A DNA stretch of 64,000 nucleotides from Streptomyces sp. NRRL S-1022 (lineage in GTDB: Bacteria > Actinomycetota > Actinomycetes > Streptomycetales > Streptomycetaceae). The first letter of the stretch is position 1; every line of letters begins with the position of its first letter. The notes under the pieces were generated by a model. That model did not search any database, was not told where the DNA came from, and saw nothing but the letters and a program-made list of their open reading frames with translations. The translations under genes and the position numbers were made by a program. This document shows positions 7,455-16,154 of this stretch, one piece after another. The stretch is taken from NCBI RefSeq assembly GCF_000720135.1, contig NZ_JOIU01000007.1, positions 62,001 to 126,000 of the forward strand, read 5' to 3'.

Positions 7455-8498
7455 ATGAGACTTCTGGTGCTGGGCGGTACGGAGTTCGTGGGGCGGGCCG
7501 TGGTGGAGGCCGCGCTCGGGCGCGGCTGGGAGGTGACCGTCTTCCACCGGGGACGGCACCGGCCCCCGCCCGGGGTGCGGTCGTTGCACGGCGACCGCAC
7601 CGCGCCCGACGGTCTCACCGCGCTCACGGCGGACGGTTCCGGCTGGGACGCCGTGGTCGACACCTGGTCGTCCGCCCCGCGTGCCGTGCACGAGGCGGCC
7701 CGGCTGCTGCGCGGCCGGGCCGGCCGGTACGCGTACGTCTCCAGCCGGTCGGTCTACGCGTGGCCCTGGCCGCGCGGCGCCGCCGAGGACGCCCCGCTGG
7801 TCGAGGGCGCCGCCGACGCCGGAGCGACGGACTACGCGGCGGACAAGCGCGGCGGCGAACTGGCCGCCGTCGGGGCCTTCGGCGCGGCCGGCTCGCTGCT
7901 GGTCCGGGCCGGCCTGATCCTCGGCCCGTACGAGAACGTGGGCCGGCTGCCCTGGTGGCTGACCCGGATCGCCCGCGGCGGTCCCGTACTGGCCCCCGGC
8001 CCGCGCGAACTGCCGTTGCAGTACGTCGACGCGCGCGACCTCGCCAGGTGGCTGCTCGGCGCGCTGGAGCGCGGTCTGTCCGGGCCGTACGACCTGGTCG
8101 GGCCGCCCGGCCACGCCACGATGGGCGAGCTGCTCGGGGCGTGCCTGCGGGTCACCGGCGCGGACGCGGAGCTGTGCTGGACCGACCCGGAGCCGATCCT
8201 GGCCGCCGGGATCGAGCCGTGGACCGAGCTGCCGGTGTGGGTGCCGCCGGGCGGCGAGATGTTCGACGCCGTGCACTGCGCGGACGTGTCGCGGGCGCTG
8301 GCGACGGGACTGGTGTGCCGGCCGGTGGACGAGACCGTGGCGGACACCTGGCGCTGGCTGACGGGGTCCGGCGGCAGCGCGCCCCGGCGGCCGGACCGCC
8401 CCCGTCCGGGCCTGGACCCGGAGGTGGAGGCGAAGGTGCTGGCCCGGGCGGGGGGTGTACCTGGCACCACCCCCCAGGAGGGGCCCTCGGACGACTGA
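7455..8498 (+). CDS. NAD-dependent epimerase/dehydratase-like protein (extended SDR)
   Basis: A 347-residue extended short-chain dehydrogenase fold. The Rossmann glycine motif LGGTEFVG lies at residues 5-12, and the catalytic region SSRSVYAWPW carries Ser and Tyr; the later TDYAADKRGGE has the second Tyr with Lys three places on (YAADK). It resembles the NAD-binding isoflavone-reductase/CSP41-like group often annotated as reductase or epimerase. ATG 7455 is chosen because the Rossmann motif must lie near the N-terminus. The C-terminal GGVPGTTPQEGPSDD is encoded by a hairpin-forming GC element and looks like an add-on. The substrate is unknown. Confidence 0.8.
   Translation: MRLLVLGGTEFVGRAVVEAALGRGWEVTVFHRGRHRPPPGVRSLHGDRTAPDGLTALTADGSGWDAVVDTWSSAPRAVHEAARLLRGRAGRYAYVSSRSVYAWPWPRGAAEDAPLVEGAADAGATDYAADKRGGELAAVGAFGAAGSLLVRAGLILGPYENVGRLPWWLTRIARGGPVLAPGPRELPLQYVDARDLARWLLGALERGLSGPYDLVGPPGHATMGELLGACLRVTGADAELCWTDPEPILAAGIEPWTELPVWVPPGGEMFDAVHCADVSRALATGLVCRPVDETVADTWRWLTGSGGSAPRRPDRPRPGLDPEVEAKVLARAGGVPGTTPQEGPSDD
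8450..8475. repeat. GC-rich palindromic element at the 3' end of the epimerase-like gene
   Basis: GGGGGGTG at 8450-8457 and CACCCCCC at 8468-8475 form an 8-bp stem inside the last codons of the gene. It resembles the short palindromic repeats scattered in Streptomyces genomes, and could also act as a terminator-like hairpin. Confidence 0.45.
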
Positions 8499-8529
8499 CC
8501 CGGCCGCCGCCGTCGGCAAGACTGGCCGC

Positions 8530-9807
8530 ATGAACACCGACTCAGACCGAGCCGCCTTCCGTTCCCAGGCCAGGGAGGCGCTGCTGGCCGCCGTACAGGG
8601 GCTGGTGCTGGCCGTCGTCGTGCTGCCGTGCGGTGTGGCCTTCCTCGTCCTGACCCTCCTCTCCGTCGCCCTGATACCGATCGGCATCGGCCTCCTCACC
8701 ACTCCGGCGGTCCTCACCGGGGTACGGGCGCTGGCCGACGCCCGCAGGAGGCTCGCGGCCCAGTGGTGCGGGATCGGCATCCCGGCGGCGTACCGGCCGC
8801 TCCCGGAGCGCGCCAACCCCTGGACGCGCACCGTCGCGCTGCTCCGGGACCCGCAGGTACGGCGGGACGTGCTCTGGCTGCCGGTGGACATGACCGCGGG
8901 CTTCGTCACCGCGCTGGCACCGGCCGTGCTGGTGTTCTTCCCGCTCCAGGGCTTCCTGGTGGGCGCCGGGCTGTGGCGGGCGTACGTCCGGGAACCGGGC
9001 GACGTCTACTGGTACGGCTTCGTGCCGGTCACCGGCCAGGCGACGGCCCTCGGCGCGGCCGCGTTCGGTGCCCTCGTCCTCGCCGTCACCTGGCGCTTCA
9101 CCCCCCGCCTGCTCACCGCGCACTTCCGGCTCGCCCGGGCCGTGATCGGCGCCTCCCACGCCGAACTCGCCGAGCGGGTCCGGGTGCTGACCGAGACCCG
9201 GCGGGACGCGGTCGACACCTCCGCCGCCGAACTGCGCCGCATCGAACGGGACCTGCACGACGGCGCCCAGGCCCGGCTGGTCGCCATGGGCATGGACCTC
9301 GGCACCATCGAGATGCTGGTCGAACGGGACCCGGCGCAGGCGAAGCGGCTGCTCGCCCAGGCCCGCCGCAACTCCGCCGACGCCCTGGCGGAGCTGCGCG
9401 ACCTGGTGCGCGGCATCCACCCGCCGGTGCTCGCCGAACGCGGACTCGGCGACGCCGTACGGGCGCTGGCGCTGCGGCTGCCCCTTCCCACGGAGGTCAC
9501 CGTGGAGCTGCCCGGCCGTGCGGACGCGCCGGTCGAGTCGGCCGCCTACTTCGCGGTGAGCGAGGTGCTCACCAACGCCGTCAAGCACTCCGGTGCCGAC
9601 CGGATCCGGGTCGACCTGCACCACACCGACGGCCGGCTGCGGATCATCGTCACCGACGACGGACAGGGCGGCGCGGTGGCCGGGGCCGGTTCGGGGCTCG
9701 CCGGGATCGAGCGCCGGCTCGGTACCTTCGACGGAGTCCTGGCCGTCAGCAGTCCCGCCGGCGGTCCCACCATGGTGACCCTGGAGATCCCGTGCGTGTT
9801 GTCCTAG
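8530..9807 (+). CDS. Sensor histidine kinase, NarL/DesK type
   Basis: A 425-residue membrane kinase. The N-terminal half holds about four to six hydrophobic segments (for example residues 20-60, 120-145 and 170-195) and matches the putative-sensor class common in Streptomyces. A HisKA_3 dimerisation helix follows with IERDLHDGAQARL, phospho-acceptor His 243. The HATPase_c domain has EVLTNAVKHS (N box), DDGQGG and GSGLAGIERR. It autophosphorylates and passes phosphate to the response regulator encoded by the overlapping next gene. ATG 8530 gives the normal topology. The signal is unknown. Confidence 0.9.
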   Translation: MNTDSDRAAFRSQAREALLAAVQGLVLAVVVLPCGVAFLVLTLLSVALIPIGIGLLTTPAVLTGVRALADARRRLAAQWCGIGIPAAYRPLPERANPWTRTVALLRDPQVRRDVLWLPVDMTAGFVTALAPAVLVFFPLQGFLVGAGLWRAYVREPGDVYWYGFVPVTGQATALGAAAFGALVLAVTWRFTPRLLTAHFRLARAVIGASHAELAERVRVLTETRRDAVDTSAAELRRIERDLHDGAQARLVAMGMDLGTIEMLVERDPAQAKRLLAQARRNSADALAELRDLVRGIHPPVLAERGLGDAVRALALRLPLPTEVTVELPGRADAPVESAAYFAVSEVLTNAVKHSGADRIRVDLHHTDGRLRIIVTDDGQGGAVAGAGSGLAGIERRLGTFDGVLAVSSPAGGPTMVTLEIPCVLS

Positions 9808-10445
9808 CCGAAGACCTCTTCCTGCTGCGTGACGGGCTGGTGCGGATGCTGGAGGCCTACGGCTTCGAGATCGCCGCCGCCGTCGAGTCCGGGCCGGAAC
9901 TCAGCCGGGCGCTGGCCGAGTCGGCGCCGGACGTGGCGGTGGTGGACGTGCGGCTGCCGCCGACGCACACCGACGAGGGTCTGCAGTGCGCGCTCGCGGC
10001 CCGGCGGGCACGGCCCGGGCTGCCGGTGCTGGTCCTCTCCCAGCACGTGGAGCAGCTGTACGCGCGCGAGCTGCTCGCCGACGGCACGGGCGGGGTCGGC
10101 TACCTGCTGAAGGACCGGGTGTTCGACGCGGAACAGTTCGTGGACGCCGTACGGCGGGTGGCGGCCGGCGGTACGGCGATGGACCCGCAGGTGATCCAGC
10201 AGCTGCTGTCCCGGCGGTCGGCCGGCGACCAGCCGCTGGCCCGGCTGACCCCGCGCGAGCGGGAGGTGCTGGAGCTGATGGCGCAGGGCCGGTCCAACGC
10301 GGGGATCGCGGCCCAGCTCGTGGTGACGGAGCGGGCCGTCGCCAAGCACACCTCCAACATCTTCGCCAAGCTGGGCCTTGAGGTGTCCGACGACGACAAC
10401 CGGCGCGTGCTGGCGGTGCTCGCCCATCTGGACCGTGACCGGTGA
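9792..10445 (+). CDS. Response regulator, NarL/LuxR type
   Basis: A 217-residue regulator: a receiver domain (acid pocket in [13 protein letters not shown], phospho-acceptor Asp 52 in VVDVRLPP, conserved Lys in YLLKDR) and a C-terminal LuxR helix-turn-helix ([18 protein letters not shown] and [16 protein letters not shown]). GTG 9792 lies inside the last codons of the kinase gene, overlapping it by 16 bp, so translation is probably coupled and the two form a cognate pair. The DUF1996 gene follows after 136 bp and could be a target, but that is only inferred from position. Confidence 0.92.
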   Translation: MRVVLAEDLFLLRDGLVRMLEAYGFEIAAAVESGPELSRALAESAPDVAVVDVRLPPTHTDEGLQCALAARRARPGLPVLVLSQHVEQLYARELLADGTGGVGYLLKDRVFDAEQFVDAVRRVAAGGTAMDPQVIQQLLSRRSAGDQPLARLTPREREVLELMAQGRSNAGIAAQLVVTERAVAKHTSNIFAKLGLEVSDDDNRRVLAVLAHLDRDR

Positions 10446-10581
10446 TCTCGCAACTCCGCTGTTTCCGAGGGGAATTTGTGAGACCGGTGAACACCTTGGG
10501 GGCGGCGTCCGTATGGAAGGGCGCCGCTTCACTCCTGTCGGGCGCCTCGATGCTGCCCCGCAAGGAAGTCAGAGGAGTTCC

Positions 10582-12147
10582 ATGGGACGCAACACACGAA
10601 AACGCCGTACGCCGCTGGCCACCAAGGCCATTGCCGCATCGGCGGCCCTAGCGCTCGGTGGGGGCGGGCTGATCTGGGCGAACTTCTACGCCTCGGCGCA
10701 CGAGTCGAACAACCAGTCGTGGGGAGGCAACCAGACCAAGGCCGCGACGGCGCAGGCCGCGACCATCTCCTGCCCGGACGTCGGCCAGAAGCTGACGAAC
10801 GTGCCGAACGCGGCCCGGCAGGGCGTGGCGACGGAGCTGGCGAACCTCGACAAGCAGATCACCGAGGCCTACAACCGGCTCGCCTCCACCAGGAACGCCC
10901 AGCAGCAGGACGCGAGCTTCGTACAGAACGCGATCGTCGGCCCCCTGAAGGAGAAGCGGTCGGCGACGATCGACCGGATCCGCATCGACATCCAGCGGGT
11001 CGGCGGTTCCTTCGACAACGCGCTCAAGCAGCTCGCCGCCTGTACGACGCAGACCGCCAACCAGACGAACGCCGGCGGCTCGCAGCAGAACGGCGGGCAG
11101 CAGCAGGGCCAGAACGGCGGCCAGCAGCAGAACGGCGGCCAGCAACAGGGCCAGAACGGCCAGCAGCAGAACGGCGGCCAGCAGCAGGGCCAGAACGGCC
11201 AGCAGGGCAACATCGGCGGGCAGGCCGGCAACGGCCCGGTCGCGGCGGACTTCGTCGACATCACCAAGGTGGCGCCGAACGTCCAGGGCAAACCGCGCAA
11301 GACCGGCAACGCCTCGACCGGCACCTTCACCACGCGCTGCGGCGTGAACGCGAACAAGAACTTCAACACCGACAACGTGATCGTGGCGCCCGGCGTGACC
11401 AACGGCGCGCACCACCTGCACGACTACGTCGGCAACCAGAAGATCAACGCGTTCGCCAGCAACAACACGTTCCTGCAGGGCGGCACCAGCTGCCAGAACC
11501 GCAGCGACCTGTCGTCGTACTACTGGCCGGTGGTCCGCATCCAGGACGGCACGCAGGACTTCGACCAGAACAAGGACGGCGGCGGCAAGGAAGGCAACGT
11601 CGGCCGCATCCTGACGCCGGCCCAGGCCCAGATCAAGTACGTGGGCAGCCCGGCGAGCAAGGTCGTCGCGATGCCGCAGTTCCTGCGCATCATCACCGGT
11701 GACGCCAAGACCACCACCAACGGTCTGGCGAACGCCAACGCGCACTGGAGCTGCACCGGCTTCGAGAACAAGGTGCAGCTGACGCAGCAGTACCCGATCT
11801 GTCCGCAGGGCAGCAAGGTGGTGCGCACGTTCGCCTTCCAGAGCTGCTGGGACGGGCAGAACACCGACAGCGCCAACCACCGCACCCACGTGGCGTTCGC
11901 CGACCCGGCGAGCGGTGTCTGCCCGAACGGGTTCAAGGCGATCCCGCAGCTGACCATGCGGCTCGTCTACAACATCAGCCCGCCGACCATCCAGAACGGA
12001 CAGGTGAAGAACGCCTACGCCGTGGACGGCTTCCCGGAGCAGCTGCACAAGGCGGCCACGGACCACGACGACTTCATCAGCGTCACGAAGAACGGTCTGG
12101 CCAACAAGATCGCCAACTGCCTCAACAGCGGTCAGAACTGCGCGTGA
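10582..12147 (+). CDS. Secreted DUF1996-domain protein with Gln/Asn/Gly-rich linker
   Basis: A 521-residue exported protein. AGAGGAG lies 7 bases before ATG 10582. A signal segment (residues about 12-35) follows a basic start, but the cleavage site is not obvious and the segment might stay as an anchor. Residues 55-155 are a helical domain containing two Cys, 165-215 a repeat linker of NGGQQQGQ type, and 220-521 the DUF1996 domain. The latter has many Cys and conserved motifs such as [16 protein letters not shown] and HWSCTGFEN, plus [19 protein letters not shown] and [20 protein letters not shown]1996 proteins are secreted by fungi and actinomycetes; a carbohydrate or cell-wall role is suspected but unproven. 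A strong terminator follows. Confidence 0.85.
   Translation: MGRNTRKRRTPLATKAIAASAALALGGGGLIWANFYASAHESNNQSWGGNQTKAATAQAATISCPDVGQKLTNVPNAARQGVATELANLDKQITEAYNRLASTRNAQQQDASFVQNAIVGPLKEKRSATIDRIRIDIQRVGGSFDNALKQLAACTTQTANQTNAGGSQQNGGQQQGQNGGQQQNGGQQQGQNGQQQNGGQQQGQNGQQGNIGGQAGNGPVAADFVDITKVAPNVQGKPRKTGNASTGTFTTRCGVNANKNFNTDNVIVAPGVTNGAHHLHDYVGNQKINAFASNNTFLQGGTSCQNRSDLSSYYWPVVRIQDGTQDFDQNKDGGGKEGNVGRILTPAQAQIKYVGSPASKVVAMPQFLRIITGDAKTTTNGLANANAHWSCTGFENKVQLTQQYPICPQGSKVVRTFAFQSCWDGQNTDSANHRTHVAFADPASGVCPNGFKAIPQLTMRLVYNISPPTIQNGQVKNAYAVDGFPEQLHKAATDHDDFISVTKNGLANKIANCLNSGQNCA
11083..11212 (+). repeat. In-gene low-complexity repeats (CAG/GGC/AAC rich)
   Basis: Imperfect repeats of about 24-36 bases encode [18 protein letters not shown] units inside the DUF1996 gene. 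The length is likely to vary between strains. Confidence 0.7.
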
Positions 12148-12170
12148 TCCGGTAACGGACGCAGGACAGA

Positions 12171-12205
12171 AGGCCGGTGACGAACCCCCCTCCCGTCACC
12201 GGCCT
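12171..12205. terminator. Terminator between convergent DUF1996 and lipoprotein genes
   Basis: AGGCCGGTGACG (12171-12182) pairs perfectly with CGTCACCGGCCT (12194-12205), 12 bp with an 11-base C-rich loop. It can serve both strands. Confidence 0.75.
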
Positions 12206-12227
12206 TCGTCATGCCCCGGCATCGCGG

Positions 12228-12626
12228 TCAGCCGCTGTGCGCGTGGTGGTCGGTGCCCTCCTCCAGGTCGCCGCCGAGCGTGCCGCGCAGCGCCTGGACC
12301 ACCCCGTCGTCGCCGACGGCGACCCACTTGCGGCCGACCAGGTAGTGACCGCCGTAGTCCTTCGCGTCGTTGATCCACTCACGCTGGCCGCGGTCGGTGG
12401 CGAAGGTGGCGAGGATGAACCTGCCGTCGCCGTTGCGGCAGATGGCCTGGCGGATCTCGTCGGCGTCGGTCTGCATGTCCGGCTTGCACTTCACCTCGGC
12501 GGCCAGGCGCTCCAGGCTGCCGGTCGCGGTGGGCGGCACCGCATCGCCGTGCCCGCCCGAGCCGGAGCCGCAGCCCGCCAGCGTCACGACGGCCGCGACG
12601 CCGAGCAGCAGTCCTGTCAACCTCAT
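12228..12626 (-). CDS. Small lipoprotein
   Basis: A 132-residue protein. ATG 12626 has GGAGG about 6 bases upstream. The signal peptide ends in a lipobox, VVTLAGCGS (Cys at residue 19), so the mature protein should be lipid-anchored on the outer face of the membrane. The mature part contains two further Cys and a compact domain with DEIRQAICRNGDGRFILATF and HYLVGRKWVAVGDDG. No family is recognised. Upstream in-frame starts are disfavoured because they would push the signal peptide inward. Confidence 0.8.
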   Translation of the reverse strand: MRLTGLLLGVAAVVTLAGCGSGSGGHGDAVPPTATGSLERLAAEVKCKPDMQTDADEIRQAICRNGDGRFILATFATDRGQREWINDAKDYGGHYLVGRKWVAVGDDGVVQALRGTLGGDLEEGTDHHAHSG

Positions 12627-12741
12627 CTGTTCCTCCGGTCCTGGTGTGCCAAGCATGCCCCAGCTCCTTCGGATACGGCTCCCGCGCGCGGTGCGCTCAA
12701 ATCCGGTGACCGGGCGCGTACGGGTGTGCGAAGGTGGCGCG

Positions 12742-13242
12742 GTGAACGAGAAATGGGAAGACCGTGTGGCCGCCGCCTGGGCCGCGTTCGACGACTATCC
12801 GGAGGAGCGCGCGCACGAGTTCCGCGCGCTGATCGACGCACTGGTGGCCGAGCTGCCGGACGACAGTCCGCTGGGCCCCTTCGAGCAGGCCTGCGCCTGG
12901 GACTCCACCGGGCACTCCGACAGGGCGGTGCCGCTGTACCGGGAGGCGCTGGCCCGCGGGCTCGACGGCTACCGGGGCCGCCGGGCGAAGATCCAGCTGT
13001 CGAGTTCGCTGCGGAACACCGGGCACGCCGAGGAGGGCGTCAAGATCCTCACACCCGAACTGGACGGCCCTTCGGACGAGTTGGACGACGCGGTACGGGC
13101 CTGTCTCGCCCTGTGCCTGTCCAGCCTGGGCCGTGACCGCGAGGGCCTGTCCCTCGTGCTCGGCGCGCTCGCCCCCCATCTGCCGCGCTACCAGCGGTCG
13201 ATGGCCAACTACGCGCGCGCCCTGGTCGAACCCCGGGGGTGA
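12742..13242 (+). CDS. Tetratricopeptide-like protein
   Basis: A 166-residue helical protein resembling the TPR proteins annotated in many Streptomyces. Residues 45-135 contain two to three helix pairs, with segments such as ACAWDSTGHSDRAVPLYREALARGL and LSSSLRNTGHAEEGVKIL that follow the TPR pattern. The GTG start at 12742 gives the usual NEKWEDRVAAAWAAFDDY N-terminus. It is cytoplasmic and presumably mediates protein contacts; the partner is unknown. The next gene starts 49 bp downstream on the same strand. Confidence 0.75.
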   Translation: MNEKWEDRVAAAWAAFDDYPEERAHEFRALIDALVAELPDDSPLGPFEQACAWDSTGHSDRAVPLYREALARGLDGYRGRRAKIQLSSSLRNTGHAEEGVKILTPELDGPSDELDDAVRACLALCLSSLGRDREGLSLVLGALAPHLPRYQRSMANYARALVEPRG

Positions 13243-13291
13243 ACCACTCGTCCGGCGGTGACCAACCACCGGCTCGCTCGTTCTCCCGGAC

Positions 13292-15205
13292 GTGCAGTCA
13301 CAGGATGTATCCCAGCGTCCCCCCACCGCCGGCGGCACCGGCCCGGTCGACGTCGAGCAGGCCGAGGCCGCGCTCGTCGAGCACTACCCCCGGCTGGTCC
13401 GGCTCGCCTACCTCGTGCTGCCGCCGGGCCTCGGCCGCAGCCGCCGCGTGCTGACCGCACACGCCCTCACCCAGCGCGCGCTGCCCCGGGGCCGCAAGCA
13501 GCCGTCCGTGATCCCGGCCCAGACCCCGGGCCGGGCGGGCGACCCCGGGTACGCCTACCTGCGCGAGCGGGTGCTGCGCACGGCCCTGGAGGCGGCCCGC
13601 CCGCGCAAGGGCCTGCCCCGGCTCGCCCAGCTGCCGCCGCTGCTGCCCCAGGTGTGGGGCCTCCGGCTGTTCCCGCGCTCGGGCGGCGCCGACGAACTCG
13701 CCCTGGACCAGCGGCTGTCCGCCCTGTCCGGACCGGCCCGCGCCGCCTACGTGCTGCGCGGCCTGGAGCAGCTGCCCGACCCGGACGTCCGCGACCTCCT
13801 CGAAGCCGCCGGGGTGGCCGACCCGGGCGGTGCGCTGGCCGCGGCGAACAGCGTGCCCGCCCAGCCGGGGCTGCTGTCCTCCCCCGAGTTCGACCCGTGC
13901 TCGCTGCAGGCCCGGCCCACCGACCTGATGCGCCGCCGCCAGCACACCAAGGCGGTGCTGGCCGCCGCCGGAGCGCTCGCGGTGTGCGGCGCGCTGATCG
14001 CCGTACCGGGCGGCGGCTGGGGCCCCGACGGCGCCGCCGCGCCCGCCTACGCCGAGAACCCGGCCGCCGAGGCCGCCCTCGACCCCGGCCGGCTGACCCG
14101 GGTCTCCCCCGCCGTCTGGCGCACCTCGGCCCGCACCGACTTCTCCGTCTGGCCCGCGCGCGGCCCGCTCACCGGGGACAAGGGCCTGCTGCGCCGTGCC
14201 CTCGCGGTCTGGGCCCGCCCCGGGGAGACGGTCCGGGTGTCGTCGACCCCCGGCACCCAGACCGGCGGCCCGGCCGGCCCGCCCCAGCTGCTGTACGCGG
14301 GCGAGATCGACACCGCCCGGGTGGTGATCCTCTACGACGGCCTGCGCATCGCCCGGTACGCCGAGCCGAAGAGCGGTACGCAGGGCGCGGCCCTGGACTT
14401 CGCCCGGGTCGACGGTGCGGCGGGCGGCGCGGCGGGCGCGCTGGTGCTGGGCCGCTCCGACGGCAACGTCCGCTATCTGACCGCTCCCTGGGTGACGAAG
14501 GCGGCCGAGCGGGACCTGACGAAGCCGGACGCGGCCGTGACGCCGCTCGCCCTGGCCGACGGGGTCACCGTGCCGCTGGCCAGCCCCGCCCTGCGGCCCG
14601 GCGCCTGCACCTCGTGGAACGTGCTCCAGCTGACCGGCGCCTCCGGCACGCAGCTCACCACCGACCTCGGCGAGCTGGTCCCGGCCCACCTCACGGCCGG
14701 CCGGCCCGGTGCAGCCGGGGAGGTGTCCGGCCCCGAGGGGCTGCGCACGTGGGCGCCGTTCGCCTGTTCCCTGGCGGCCGAGCGCTCGGCGGGCATCCGG
14801 AGCGTCAACGCCTGGGCGTACGCGGCGCAGCCGCTGCCCGACGGCAGCGGCTCCGGTACCTGGGTGTGCACCCGGGCGGAGACCTGGCGGGGCGACGGCA
14901 CGGCCGCGCTGGCGCTGTTCCGCACGCCGGGCAGGGCGGCCGGGACGGTCGTCGCCAAGGGTACGGACGTGCCGGCCTGCGGGCCGCGTGATCCGCATGT
15001 GCTGGCCGGGGTGCTGTGGAAGTCGGCGGCGGGCTCCTGGTACCTGCTGGCGGCGGGGAGCAGGAACACCGCGTCGATCGGGGCCTCGGGCGGGGTCACC
15101 GCCTCCGCGCCGGGGCCGTTGCTGGCCGTGAAGGCCGCGCAGGGGGCGCGGGCGGACCTGACGGGGAGGCTGGCGGACGGGCGGGAGATCAGCGGGCTGC
15201 ACTAG
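13292..15205 (+). CDS. Membrane-anchored protein with sigma-factor-like N-terminus and extracytoplasmic domain
   Basis: A 637-residue protein starting at GTG 13292. Residues about 20-60 (EAALVEHYPRLVRLAYLVLP) resemble sigma region 2. Residues 130-175 (LSALSGPARAAYVLRGLEQL, then PDPDVRDLLEAAGV) resemble sigma region 4 of ECF factors. One membrane segment lies at about 217-236 (KAVLAAAGALAVCGALIAVP). The remaining 400 residues are outside the cytoplasm, with several Cys and no recognised enzyme motif. The N-terminus lacks an obvious recognition helix, so it may not bind DNA. The gene ends at the inverted repeat that precedes the next operon. The function is unknown. Confidence 0.75.
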   Translation: MQSQDVSQRPPTAGGTGPVDVEQAEAALVEHYPRLVRLAYLVLPPGLGRSRRVLTAHALTQRALPRGRKQPSVIPAQTPGRAGDPGYAYLRERVLRTALEAARPRKGLPRLAQLPPLLPQVWGLRLFPRSGGADELALDQRLSALSGPARAAYVLRGLEQLPDPDVRDLLEAAGVADPGGALAAANSVPAQPGLLSSPEFDPCSLQARPTDLMRRRQHTKAVLAAAGALAVCGALIAVPGGGWGPDGAAAPAYAENPAAEAALDPGRLTRVSPAVWRTSARTDFSVWPARGPLTGDKGLLRRALAVWARPGETVRVSSTPGTQTGGPAGPPQLLYAGEIDTARVVILYDGLRIARYAEPKSGTQGAALDFARVDGAAGGAAGALVLGRSDGNVRYLTAPWVTKAAERDLTKPDAAVTPLALADGVTVPLASPALRPGACTSWNVLQLTGASGTQLTTDLGELVPAHLTAGRPGAAGEVSGPEGLRTWAPFACSLAAERSAGIRSVNAWAYAAQPLPDGSGSGTWVCTRAETWRGDGTAALALFRTPGRAAGTVVAKGTDVPACGPRDPHVLAGVLWKSAAGSWYLLAAGSRNTASIGASGGVTASAPGPLLAVKAAQGARADLTGRLADGREISGLH

Positions 15206-15276
15206 TTGACACTGGCGTCAACAAGCTGCCGCACAGGGGTTCTCAGGTCACCCTACCCGCCAGTACATTGACGCCA
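15205..15276 (+). promoter_or_regulatory. Probable TetR-type operator and promoter region
   Basis: GTTGAC-N6-GTCAAC forms a perfect inverted repeat at 15205-15222, starting in the stop codon of the previous gene. Its TGGCGTCAA (15213-15221) recurs inverted as TTGACGCCA at 15268-15276, ending on the start codon of the di-iron-like gene. A TetR gene closes the operon, so autoregulation through these sites is likely. Confidence 0.5.
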
Positions 15277-16154
15277 TGTCTCATACGCAGGCCCGGGTGC
15301 CGCTCCAGGCGCGCAACGTGTCCTTCTCCTGGGAGGGCACACCGCTGCACTGGGTGCCGGGGGATCCCTTCACCTCGCACACCATCAACGTGCTGCACCT
15401 GCTGCTGCCGGCCGGGGAGCGCTGGTTCGTGCACGTGTACAAGCAGGTGCTGCCGTACATCCGGGACGAGCGGCTCCGCGCGGACGTCCTCGGATTCATC
15501 GGCCAGGAGGCGATGCACTCCCAGGCCCACGACGAGGTGCTGCCCCACCTGCGGGAGCTGGGCCTGGATCCGACGCCGTACACCGCGCAGGTCGACTGGT
15601 TCTTCGAGAAGCTGCTCGGCGACCGGACCCTCCCCCCGGGCAGGCCGCGCAGGTGGTGGCTGATGGAGCGGGTCGCCCTCATCGCGGCCATCGAGCACTA
15701 CACGGCGTTCCTGGGCAACTGGGTCCTGGGCGCCGAGGCGCTCGACCGGCACGGCGCCGACCCGACCATGCTGGACCTGCTGCGCTGGCACGGCGCGGAG
15801 GAGGTCGAGCACCGCTCGGTCGCCTTCGAGCTGTTCATGCACCTCGACGGCGGCTACCGCCGGCGGGTGCGGACCTGGGCCACCGCCTTCACCGCGCTGG
15901 TGTTCCTGTGGCAGCGCGGGACGCGCTTCTTCATGGCGAACGACCCGGCCCTCGTCGACGGCAAGGCCTCGTTCAAGGACCTGTACGTCCGCGGCAGGCG
16001 GGGCCTGCTGCCCTCGACCGGGGACATGCTCAGGTCCGTCCCCCGCTACCTGCGCCGCGACTACCACCCCTCGCAGGAGGGCGACACCGAGCAGGCCGTC
16101 GCCTACCTGGCCTCCTCGCCCGCGGCCATCGCGGCGGAGAAGAGGGCCGCGTGA
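15276..16154 (+). CDS. PF10118-type 'metal-dependent hydrolase', di-iron-like protein
   Basis: A 292-residue protein of the family usually annotated as metal-dependent hydrolase (PF10118). The visible ligands fit a ferritin-like di-iron site: Glu48, E78xxH81 (in GQEAMHSQAH), Glu140-His141 (AIEHYTAF) and E176xxH179 (AEEVEHRS). His85 is also conserved-looking. Its stop overlaps by 4 bp the start of a gene for an FAD/2Fe-2S reductase, which suggests that the protein takes electrons and acts as an oxygenase or desaturase-like enzyme rather than a hydrolase. That role is inferred. No signal peptide is seen; a hydrophobic stretch near residues 206-217 may contact the membrane. Confidence 0.82.
   Translation: MSHTQARVPLQARNVSFSWEGTPLHWVPGDPFTSHTINVLHLLLPAGERWFVHVYKQVLPYIRDERLRADVLGFIGQEAMHSQAHDEVLPHLRELGLDPTPYTAQVDWFFEKLLGDRTLPPGRPRRWWLMERVALIAAIEHYTAFLGNWVLGAEALDRHGADPTMLDLLRWHGAEEVEHRSVAFELFMHLDGGYRRRVRTWATAFTALVFLWQRGTRFFMANDPALVDGKASFKDLYVRGRRGLLPSTGDMLRSVPRYLRRDYHPSQEGDTEQAVAYLASSPAAIAAEKRAA

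Noticed and set aside
4555..8909. Long minus-strand open frames opposite marR, glnII, the winged-helix gene and the epimerase-like gene.
   Set aside because: No ribosome sites or recognisable motifs; third-position bias supports the plus-strand genes.
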